Shown here one piece after another: positions 57,855-64,000 of a stretch of 64,000 nt of DNA; position 1 is the first letter of the stretch, and every line of letters begins with the position of its first letter. Source of the stretch: Streptomyces silvae (lineage in GTDB: Bacteria > Actinomycetota > Actinomycetes > Streptomycetales > Streptomycetaceae); NCBI RefSeq assembly GCF_016745505.1, contig NZ_JAERUC010000176.1:1-64000 (forward strand), in the 5' to 3' direction. Position numbers and translations under genes: made by a program. The notes under the pieces were generated by a model that was not told where the DNA came from, searched no databases, and saw only the letters and a list, made by a program, of their open reading frames with translations.

Positions 57855-58631
57855 ATGAGTGCACGGCGCGACGCCACCCCTCCCGGTGCCGTGGCCCAGG
57901 GCCCGGCCGCACTCCTCGCGGCGGCCGAGTGCGTCCTCCTCGACTTCGACGGCCCCCTGTGCCATCTGTTCGCCGGCCGCCCGGCCGCCGGTGTGGCGGC
58001 ACGGCTCGCCGACGAGCTGCGCCGGTTCGGCTGCGACCCCGGGGTGGCGGCCGGGGCGACGGACGACCCGCTGGCCCTGTTGCAGAAGGTCGCCAAGCAC
58101 TACGGGGACAGCCCGACGACGGCCCATGCCGAGCGCTGCCTCACGGCGGAGGAGGTCGAGGCGGCCGCCGACGCCACACCGACCGAGCACGCGCTGGACC
58201 TGCTCGACGCCCTGGACGCCGGTGGCTGGCGGCAGGCGGTCACGACGAACAACTCGGCGGCGGCGGTGGCCCGTTTCCTCGGCCGCCACCGGCCGGCCGC
58301 CCGGGCGGGCGCGCACATCCACGGGCGCACCTCCGACCCCGGACTGCTCAAGCCCGACCCGCACTGCCTGGTCCGGGCCCTGGAGTCGACCGGTTCCGCC
58401 GCGGCGGCGGCCGTGATGATCGGGGATTCCCCCGCGGACTGCCTGGCCGCGCAGGCGCTAGGTGTACCGTTCATTGGCTATGCGGTGAATGAGCGCAAGC
58501 GCCGGGCCCTTGAGGACGTGGGGGCCCGTCGGGCGGTGCGTTCGCTGCGGGGTCTTGTGGAAACGGCCCGGCAGCGCGTGCAGTTGGAGGAGCCGGGCGT
58601 GGGGCCGCTGCCGGCCGGTGTCCGCGGGTAG
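57855..58631 (+). CDS. devB: HAD-family hydrolase DevB
   Basis: 258 residues, 41 bp after devA. HAD motifs in order: LLDFDGPLC (nucleophile Asp), TTNNSAAA (motif II), KPDP (motif III) and MIGDSPADCLAAQALG (motif IV). Probably a small-molecule phosphatase. It is co-transcribed with devA by position; its product may be linked to the following phosphotransferase. Confidence 0.88.
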   Translation: MSARRDATPPGAVAQGPAALLAAAECVLLDFDGPLCHLFAGRPAAGVAARLADELRRFGCDPGVAAGATDDPLALLQKVAKHYGDSPTTAHAERCLTAEEVEAAADATPTEHALDLLDALDAGGWRQAVTTNNSAAAVARFLGRHRPAARAGAHIHGRTSDPGLLKPDPHCLVRALESTGSAAAAAVMIGDSPADCLAAQALGVPFIGYAVNERKRRALEDVGARRAVRSLRGLVETARQRVQLEEPGVGPLPAGVRG

Positions 58632-58702
58632 AGACAGGCTCTGTCCGCACGGAGACCCGGCCGGCGGTCGCTCGCGGCCCTTCACGGTCGAGGGAGCAGG
58701 CG

Positions 58703-59788
58703 GTGACAGTCGACACCACGGCGGACGTGCGCGGATATCCGGGGGTCCGTCCCGGCACTCCGTACGACGGGACGGCCATCGAGGGCCCGTACCGAGGGCA
58801 CTACCGCGAGACGTACGTCTTCGCGCTGCCCGACGGGCCGCTGCGCTGCAAGGTGCACGAACCGCGCTCCGAGCTCTTCCGGTTCGACCGTACGTGCTTC
58901 GTCTCCGAGGACCGGCTGCTGCTGGAGCTGCGGGGCCGGGTGAGCCGGATCCCCGAGGTCATCGTCCTCGACGAGCACGTCCTGCTGCAGAGGTTCATCG
59001 AGGGGCGGACGCTCGGCAGCGGGCTGACGGGTGCCCTCTCCCCGCGCCACTCCGGGCAGCTGGGGCGGCTCTTCGGTGAGCTGGTGGCCCTCGACGCGGG
59101 GTCCATAGGCGCGCGGCGGCTCTGCGATCCGGCCGGCCATCCGGCCGACGGCGATTCCGGGGCCTTCCTGGACAGCCTGATCACCTTCACCGAGCAGCAG
59201 GTGTACCGGCGCCACCACGACCGCTTCGGTTCGCTGTTCCGTGAACTCGGGGTGGGTGAGGGAGCGCTGGCGGGCGTCAGAAGCAGGGCGCGGCGCCTGA
59301 CGGGCCGGCCGTTCACCCTGATCCACGGCGACCTGCACCGGCTGAACTTCATCGTGGACGCGGCCGACGACCTCTGGACCATCGACTGGGAACTCTCCAT
59401 GATCGGTGACCCCCTGTACGACCTGGCCACCCATCTGCACCTGATGCGCTACCCGGCCGGGACCGCCGGGCGGACCGCCCGGCTGTGGGCCTCGGCCGTG
59501 GAGGGCGTACGGCCGGAGTGCGCGAAGGGGTGGCGTGACGACCTGGAGACGCTCCTGGCGTACAAGCGGCTCCAGTCCGTCTACACCGATGTGATCCGTG
59601 GTGCCATCGCACTGGAGCAGCCGGACGCCGGACCCGCCCAGGTCCGGCTCCCGGTGACCGCGCACCGCGTCCGCGAGGTGCTGGCGCGGGCCCGGGTGCC
59701 GCTCGGTCTGGACGCGCTGCCGTCCCCGCGCGAGGTCATGGCCGCCTACGACCGCTGGCTCCGGGGCGTCACCGCGTCCGCACCCTGA
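58703..59788 (+). CDS. APH-type phosphotransferase
   Basis: 361 residues from a GTG at 58703. Kinase-like fold with LIHGDLHRLNFI (catalytic Asp and Asn) and WTIDWELSMIGDPLYDLA (metal Asp). Third gene of the devA-devB cluster, 71 bp downstream. Substrate unknown; an antibiotic is not required. Its last 20 bp overlap the convergent ABC permease gene. Confidence 0.87.
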   Translation: MTVDTTADVRGYPGVRPGTPYDGTAIEGPYRGHYRETYVFALPDGPLRCKVHEPRSELFRFDRTCFVSEDRLLLELRGRVSRIPEVIVLDEHVLLQRFIEGRTLGSGLTGALSPRHSGQLGRLFGELVALDAGSIGARRLCDPAGHPADGDSGAFLDSLITFTEQQVYRRHHDRFGSLFRELGVGEGALAGVRSRARRLTGRPFTLIHGDLHRLNFIVDAADDLWTIDWELSMIGDPLYDLATHLHLMRYPAGTAGRTARLWASAVEGVRPECAKGWRDDLETLLAYKRLQSVYTDVIRGAIALEQPDAGPAQVRLPVTAHRVREVLARARVPLGLDALPSPREVMAAYDRWLRGVTASAP

Positions 59789-60542
59789 AGAGCACCCCCG
59801 ACAGGGCCACGGCCACCAGCAGGATCCCGGCCGCCCAGGTGAGCGCGGTCCAAGGGGCGTTGCCCACCGGCTGGTCCAGCAGGAGGCCGCGGAGGGACTC
59901 GATGGCCGGGGTGACCGGCTGGTGGTCGGCGAAGCCGTGGAGCCAGCCCGGCATGCTGTCGACCGGGACGAACGCGCTGCTCGGGTAGGGCAGGAACGAC
60001 ATGAAGAAGGTGAACCCGCCGGCCGCCTCCGGGGTGCGGGCGAGCAGGCCGATCGCCGCCGAGATCCAGGAGAGGGCCACGATGTAGGCGAGGAGCACCG
60101 CGGCGACGGCGAGCCAGCCGGCCGGTGTGGCGGCCGGGCGGAAGCCGATGAGCAGGGCCACAGCGAACACCAGCGTGGTGGAGACCAGGTTGCGCACCGT
60201 GCTGGCCGCGACGTGACCGGCCAGGATCGGCATCCCGCCGATGTCCAGGGTGCGGAAGCGGTCGATGATGCCGCCCTTCATGTCCTCGCTCACCGCCACC
60301 GCCGTGGTGGCCGAGCCGAAGCCGGCGCAGAGGAACAGGACGCCGGGGACGACGTACATGACGTACGAGTCGTACTGCGTGCCCGTGTCGATGGCGCCGC
60401 CGAAGAAGTAGACGAAGATCAGCATCAGCATGATCGGCAGCATCATCGAGGTGATGACGGCGTCGATGTTGCGGCGGCTGATGAGCAGGCTGCGGCCGGT
60501 CATGACCGTGGCGTGGGTCAGGAGCCCAGGGGCGTCAGACAT
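59769..60542 (-). CDS. ABC-2 permease (DrrB-like)
   Basis: 257 residues from the ATG at 60542. Six hydrophobic helices, FVYFFGGAIDTG, AVSEDMKGGIIDRFRTL and FLPYPSSAFVPV are characteristic of DrrB-type drug exporters. It overlaps the ATPase gene by 8 bp and is convergent with the phosphotransferase gene. The substrate is unknown. Confidence 0.92.
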   Translation of the reverse strand: MSDAPGLLTHATVMTGRSLLISRRNIDAVITSMMLPIMLMLIFVYFFGGAIDTGTQYDSYVMYVVPGVLFLCAGFGSATTAVAVSEDMKGGIIDRFRTLDIGGMPILAGHVAASTVRNLVSTTLVFAVALLIGFRPAATPAGWLAVAAVLLAYIVALSWISAAIGLLARTPEAAGGFTFFMSFLPYPSSAFVPVDSMPGWLHGFADHQPVTPAIESLRGLLLDQPVGNAPWTALTWAAGILLVAVALSGVLFRVRTR

Positions 60543-61539
60543 GGGTCGGTGCCTCCGTCTTCTCGGTGGTGAGGGCGAGGAACACGTCGTCGAGGGTCGC
60601 GCTGTGCAGCGAGAAGCGGTCGACGTCGGTGCGGTGCGGGTCGGTCTCGTCGAGCAGGGCGCGCACATGGGCGGCGGTGCCGTCCGTGGGGAGGCCCAGG
60701 GTGAGCGTCTCGGGGGAGTGGTGGACGGCGCGGCCGGCGAGCCGGAGGTAGGCCTCGCGGCTGCTGAGGACGAGGTCCAGACGGTGTCCGGAGACGCGTG
60801 ACTTCAGCTCCTCCGGGGTGCCCTCGGCGGCGCGGACCCCCTTGTCGAGCACGGTGATGCGGTCGGCGAGCTGGTCGGCCTCCTCCAGGTACTGCGTGGT
60901 GAGCAGCACGGTGGCTCCCCGGCCGGCGAGATCGCGGACCACCTGCCAGAGCTCGCGGCGGCTGCGCGGGTCGAGGCCGGTGGTGGGCTCGTCGAGGAAG
61001 AAGACGCCCGGCTCGGGCGAGCCGACCAGCCCCGCCGCCAGGTCGAGGCGGCGCCGCATCCCCCCGGAGTACGTACGGGCCTGGCGGCGGGCCGCGTCGG
61101 TGAGGTCGAAGCGGGCGAGGAGCTCCTCCGCGCGGGCCCGGGCGCGGGTGCGGGTCAGGCCGGAGAGCCGCGCCATCATCCGGAGGTTCTCCTCGCCGGT
61201 CAGCGTCTCGTCCACGGCGGCGAACTGCCCGGTCAGGCTGATGGCGCGGCGCACCCGGCGCCGGTCCGCGACGACGTCGTACCCGGCGACGCGCGCCGTG
61301 CCGGAGTCGGCGGTGGTGAGCGTGGCGAGGATCCGCACGGTCGTGGTCTTGCCCGCGCCGTTCGGCCCGAGCAGGGCGTGGATCCCGCCGCGGGCGACCC
61401 GGAGGCCGACGCCGTCCAGGACCCGGACCCCGGACCCCGGCTTTCCGTAGGACTTGGTCAGGCCGTCAGCCTCGATCATGACGTCGTTCACGACGCCGTC
61501 CGCGGATGTGTTCATGGACGTACCCATGGACGTGCTCAT
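60535..61539 (-). CDS. ABC exporter ATPase (DrrA-like)
   Basis: 334 residues from the ATG at 61539 (AAGGGGG upstream). Walker A GPNGAGKTT, signature YSGGMRRRLDLAAGL, Walker B VFFLDEPTTGLDPRSR; the C-terminal ~80-residue DrrA extension is present. Forms an exporter with the permease. Divergent from two TetR regulators across a shared operator. Confidence 0.94.
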   Translation of the reverse strand: MSTSMGTSMNTSADGVVNDVMIEADGLTKSYGKPGSGVRVLDGVGLRVARGGIHALLGPNGAGKTTTVRILATLTTADSGTARVAGYDVVADRRRVRRAISLTGQFAAVDETLTGEENLRMMARLSGLTRTRARARAEELLARFDLTDAARRQARTYSGGMRRRLDLAAGLVGSPEPGVFFLDEPTTGLDPRSRRELWQVVRDLAGRGATVLLTTQYLEEADQLADRITVLDKGVRAAEGTPEELKSRVSGHRLDLVLSSREAYLRLAGRAVHHSPETLTLGLPTDGTAAHVRALLDETDPHRTDVDRFSLHSATLDDVFLALTTEKTEAPTHV

Positions 61540-61574
61540 GGCGATCCCCCTTCTGCGTATGCCGTACGCGCTAC

Positions 61575-61591
61575 TGTGTAAGCATTACGCA
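61575..61591. promoter_or_regulatory. TetR operator between exporter and TetR genes
   Basis: TGTGTAA-GCA-TTACGCA is a 7-3-7 dyad with a single mismatch, matching the common TGCGTAA-N3-TTACGCA TetR box. It lies 36 bp upstream of the ATPase gene and 47 bp upstream of the first TetR gene. Confidence 0.75.
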
Positions 61592-61637
61592 AATCTAGGA
61601 TGGTGGCAAGCCATCAGCGGGAAAGGCGGGTCTTCGG

Positions 61638-62411
61638 GTGACGGAGAACAGCAGCGAGTCGGGCGGTACGGGCCTGCCGGCCAGCATCGAGGCCGCGTGG
61701 GGACTGCGCGAACGTCCGGTCAAGGGCCCGAAGCCCGGCCTGACGCTGGACCGCATCGTCGACGCGGCGGTGGGGATCGCCGCGTCGGAAGGGCTCTCGG
61801 CCGTCTCCATGGGCCGGGTCGCCAAGGAGCTGGGCGCCTCCACGATGTCGCTCTACCGCTACGTCTCCGCCAAGGAGGAGTTGTACGTCCTCATGCAGGA
61901 GGCGGCCATGGGCGACCCCGAGCCGCTGCCGGCCCTGGAGACGAAGGCGGGCTGGCGGGAGGCGGTGAGCCAGTGGGCGTGGGCGCAGCGCCGGATGTAC
62001 CAGCGCAGCCTGTGGTCCCTGCGCATCCCGATCTCGGGCCCGCCTGCCAGCCCCCATTCGGTCGCCTGGTGGGAACAGGGCCTCCAGGCGCTGGAGGGCA
62101 GCGGGCTGGCCGAGGGCGACAAGATCTCCGTCATCCTGTTCGTCTCGGGCTTCGTACGGAACGAGGCCCTGCTGATGAGCGATCTCGCCGCCGCCGTCGA
62201 GGCGAAGGGGGTTTCGGCCCGGGAGGTGATGGGCCAGTGGGAGCGGACGGTGACACGGCTCGTCGACCCTGTCCGCCATCCGGCGCTGTCCAGGCTGCTG
62301 ACCACCGACGTCCTGAGCGAACCGGACGAGCCCGACTATGAGTTCGTGTTCGGCCTGGAGCGGATCCTCGACGGGATCGAGGCGCTCATCGCGAAGGGCG
62401 CGCCGTCATGA
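61638..62411 (+). CDS. TetR-family regulator (TetR_C-type) of DrrAB-like exporter
   Basis: 257 residues from a GTG at 61638. HTH LDRIVDAAVGIAASEGLSAVSMGRVAKELGASTMSLYRYVSAKEEL in long form (residues ~37-82). Divergent from the exporter and close to the dyad, so it is the likely repressor and its ligand a likely exporter substrate. It overlaps the next TetR gene by 4 bp. Confidence 0.9.
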   Translation: MTENSSESGGTGLPASIEAAWGLRERPVKGPKPGLTLDRIVDAAVGIAASEGLSAVSMGRVAKELGASTMSLYRYVSAKEELYVLMQEAAMGDPEPLPALETKAGWREAVSQWAWAQRRMYQRSLWSLRIPISGPPASPHSVAWWEQGLQALEGSGLAEGDKISVILFVSGFVRNEALLMSDLAAAVEAKGVSAREVMGQWERTVTRLVDPVRHPALSRLLTTDVLSEPDEPDYEFVFGLERILDGIEALIAKGAPS

Positions 62412-63037
62412 GCGACGGAAAGGGCGGCCTGCGGGAACGCAAGAAGCAGCTGACCTACCAGGCGGTCTCCGAGGCCGCGATCTCGATGTTCCTCGAACGG
62501 GGCTTCGACAAGGTCTCGGTGGCGGAGGTGGCGGCGGCGGCCGACATCTCGAAGCCGACGCTGTTCCGGTACTTCCCGGCCAAGGAGGACCTGGTCCTGC
62601 ACCGGTTCGCCGACCACGAGGACGAGGCGGCCCGCGTCGTCACCGGCCGGCCGGACGGCGTCTCCCCCTTGGACGCGCTGCGCCTCCACTTCCTGGAGGG
62701 CCTGGACCGCCACGACCCGGTGACCGGACTCTGCGACAACCCGCACGTGCTGGCCTTCCACCGGCTGCTCTACGGCACCCCGTCGCTCGTCGCCCGCCTG
62801 TACGGCTACCAGGGCCGCTCCGAAGCGGCGCTCGCCCGCGCCCTGGACCCCGGCGCCCCGGTGGTGGCGCGGCTCGCCGCGGGCCAGATCATCGCCGTAC
62901 TGCGGATCCTGGCGATGGAGAACTGGCGGCGCATGGACGCGGGGGAGAGCGCCGCCGAGGTCCACGGCGACGCGGTGTCCGCGGCCCGGCTGGCCTTCGC
63001 GCAGCTGGCGGACGGGCTGGTCATCGCGCGTCCCTGA
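62408..63037 (+). CDS. Second TetR-family regulator
   Basis: 209 residues from the ATG at 62408 (ATGA overlap with the first TetR). HTH GLRERKKQLTYQAVSEAAISMFLERGFDKVSVAEVAAAADISKPTLFRYFPAKEDLV. The sequence is unlike its neighbour, so the pair did not arise by recent duplication. Two different TetR proteins in one transcript suggests two-input control. Its stop overlaps the convergent phosphotransferase by 17 bp. Confidence 0.9.
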   Translation: MSDGKGGLRERKKQLTYQAVSEAAISMFLERGFDKVSVAEVAAAADISKPTLFRYFPAKEDLVLHRFADHEDEAARVVTGRPDGVSPLDALRLHFLEGLDRHDPVTGLCDNPHVLAFHRLLYGTPSLVARLYGYQGRSEAALARALDPGAPVVARLAAGQIIAVLRILAMENWRRMDAGESAAEVHGDAVSAARLAFAQLADGLVIARP

Positions 63038-63899
63038 GGAGCCGTTCGGTGAGCGCGGCGCGGTTCGCGGCGAGCCACGCCTGGTGGCGGTCCCAGCGCT
63101 CCCAGCCGCCGCGGTCCGCGAGCGCGCGCAGATGGACGGGGCTGCCGTCGCGCACCCGCCGCTCGGTGAAGGCGCGGGCCGCCGCGGCGGCCTGCTCGAT
63201 CGTGGGGAGAAGTCCGGCGCGCTCCTCCGCCGTCAGGCCGTAGCCGTCGGCGAGGACGCGGAGCCGCCGCGCCGCCCCGGGGTCCTCCCCGGACAACCGC
63301 ACCCAGTAGCGCGCCGCCGTCGCCACATCCCAGAGCGGGCGGCCGGGCGCGGTCAGGTCGAAATCGATGAAGGCGGCGGCGCGGCCCTCACGGAAGACCA
63401 CGTTCTCCGGACAGACGTCGTTGTGGCAGAGGATCAGGGCGCTGTCCGGCAGCGATCCGGCCTCCGGGTCGGCCAGTTCGGTCGGCCAGGGGACGGTGCG
63501 GTCCACGGGCAGGGAGGCGGAGGCCCGGTGCAGCCGCCGCAGCATGCCGGCCACCGAGCGCAGAGCCTCGTCGGTGAGCGCCCAGGAGGGGAAGGGCGGA
63601 AGCGGCACCGCGCCGGGGACATGACTGAGCCGCTCCCGGAGGCCGTCCTCACTCACCCCCAGAGGGGTGGGAGCCGCGTCGAAGCCCGCGGCGGCCAGTG
63701 CCCTCAGATGGGCGTGCAGGACCGGGGCGTGCGGCTGGGCCGGCCGCTCGACGGTGTCCCCACGGCGGACGACCGTGCCCACGTGGGTCATGCCGCCGTG
63801 CAGGACCTCTTCGTCGTCCTCGCTCGTGCCGCGGTGCGGGGTCTCTACGTCGTCCTCGCTCGTGGCGCCGTGCGGGATCTCTTCCTCGTCCTTGCTCAT
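63021..63899 (-). CDS. APH-type phosphotransferase with acidic N-terminal repeats
   Basis: 292 residues from the ATG at 63899, coupled by ATGA to the upstream HAD gene. Residues 2-37 are three 12-residue acidic repeats (EDDVETPHRGTS type). The kinase-like core shows ILCHNDVCPENVVF (catalytic Asp/Asn) and FIDFDLTAPGRPLWDVA (metal Asp). A start at 63791 would omit the repeats. Substrate unknown. Confidence 0.85.
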   Translation of the reverse strand: MSKDEEEIPHGATSEDDVETPHRGTSEDDEEVLHGGMTHVGTVVRRGDTVERPAQPHAPVLHAHLRALAAAGFDAAPTPLGVSEDGLRERLSHVPGAVPLPPFPSWALTDEALRSVAGMLRRLHRASASLPVDRTVPWPTELADPEAGSLPDSALILCHNDVCPENVVFREGRAAAFIDFDLTAPGRPLWDVATAARYWVRLSGEDPGAARRLRVLADGYGLTAEERAGLLPTIEQAAAAARAFTERRVRDGSPVHLRALADRGGWERWDRHQAWLAANRAALTERLLRDAR

Positions 63900-64000
63900 G
63901 ACTCTCCCCGGTCGATGCCGAACGGCCCGTGCAGATCTGACGGTTGACGGAAATGTACGCCGGTCATGCCGAGCGCCACGGCCGCGTCGACGTTCTCGCG
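63896..64000 (-). CDS. HAD-family hydrolase, C-terminal fragment
   Basis: The last 34 codons of a gene entering from the right edge: ENVDAAVALGMTGVHFR followed by QPSDLHGPFGIDRGES. The A-A-x-A-L-G-M-T-G-V-H-F pattern is the usual HAD motif IV downstream end. Its stop overlaps the phosphotransferase start (ATGA). Confidence 0.7.
   Translation of the reverse strand, partial: RENVDAAVALGMTGVHFRQPSDLHGPFGIDRGES

Noticed and set aside
58703..59788. Aminoglycoside resistance by the APH-type phosphotransferase
   Set aside because: The kinase motifs are generic to the APH superfamily; linkage to devA/devB argues for a metabolic or developmental substrate.
1..64000. tRNA or rRNA genes, CRISPR arrays, insertion sequences or prophage genes
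   Set aside because: None seen: no cloverleaf-type sequences, regularly spaced repeats, transposase or integrase motifs were found by reading.

Overview
This is high-GC actinobacterial DNA and almost certainly a Streptomyces chromosome core segment. The evidence is strong third-position G/C bias, many GTG starts, ATGA/GTGA gene overlaps, leaderless promoters (TAnnnT followed 6-7 nt later by the start codon), mycothiol synthase, GlnR, Nur, RsiG and DevA. From memory, the gene order from csoR (16.3 kb) to devB (58.6 kb) resembles the SCO4136-SCO4191 stretch of S. coelicolor. That synteny was recalled, not computed.

Layout. 0-15 kb is the more variable part: a LysR fragment, a lipoprotein, a WhiJ-type cluster (two DUF397 proteins, an XRE/DUF5753 regulator and a divergent HATPase protein), a secreted adenosine deaminase, a histidine phosphatase, an MmyB-type regulator facing a SnoaL-like protein, a WXG-like/DUF1023 hydrolase/lipoprotein trio with a low-GC segment, a transglycosylase-NlpC/P60 wall hydrolase, a PAP2 phosphatase and a STAND-TPR ATPase. 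16-26.6 kb is a phosphate block: CsoR with its operator, DUF47+Pit, and on the minus strand ppk-CHAD-Nudix followed by a PHO box and pstSCAB. 26.8-31 kb holds a GntR-controlled ABC operon, mshD and a DUF4333 lipoprotein. 31-41 kb holds a secreted 5'-nucleotidase, a PI-PLC-like enzyme, an orphan excisionase-type HTH protein, a CssRS-like two-component system with an HtrA-type protease and an unlisted 59-residue ORF, a LacI regulator, and glnR with an overlapping 18-codon upstream ORF.

41-54 kb contains a hydrolase and MoaD/ThiS protein, a Q/Y/P-rich membrane protein, a DUF2993 protein, a rhodanese-type sulfurtransferase preceded by a Cys-containing leader peptide, DUF1416, DUF3099, a DsrE-like protein, a translationally coupled three-gene set of similar anchored exported proteins, a 33-residue membrane protein, a nitrobindin-like protein, nur, ygfZ, dtd, rsiG (the c-di-GMP-dependent anti-sigma factor for WhiG) and an asparaginase. 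54-64 kb contains an Eis-like acetyltransferase and two copies of a unit made of a roughly 55-residue membrane protein divergent from a GntR regulator (devE and devA), followed by devB and a phosphotransferase. It ends with a DrrAB-type ABC exporter opposite two coupled TetR regulators, a second phosphotransferase and the C-terminus of a HAD hydrolase.

Functionally, the centre joins phosphate acquisition and storage (Pit, Pst, Ppk, exported nucleotidase and phospholipase), nitrogen control (GlnR), thiol and sulfur metabolism (MshD, sulfurtransferase, DsrE) and development (RsiG, DevA/DevB). No tRNA, rRNA, CRISPR array, transposase or integrase was seen. The best leads are the duplicated dev units with a damaged devE start, the glnR upstream ORF, the three-gene anchored-protein operon and the low-GC DUF1023 module.
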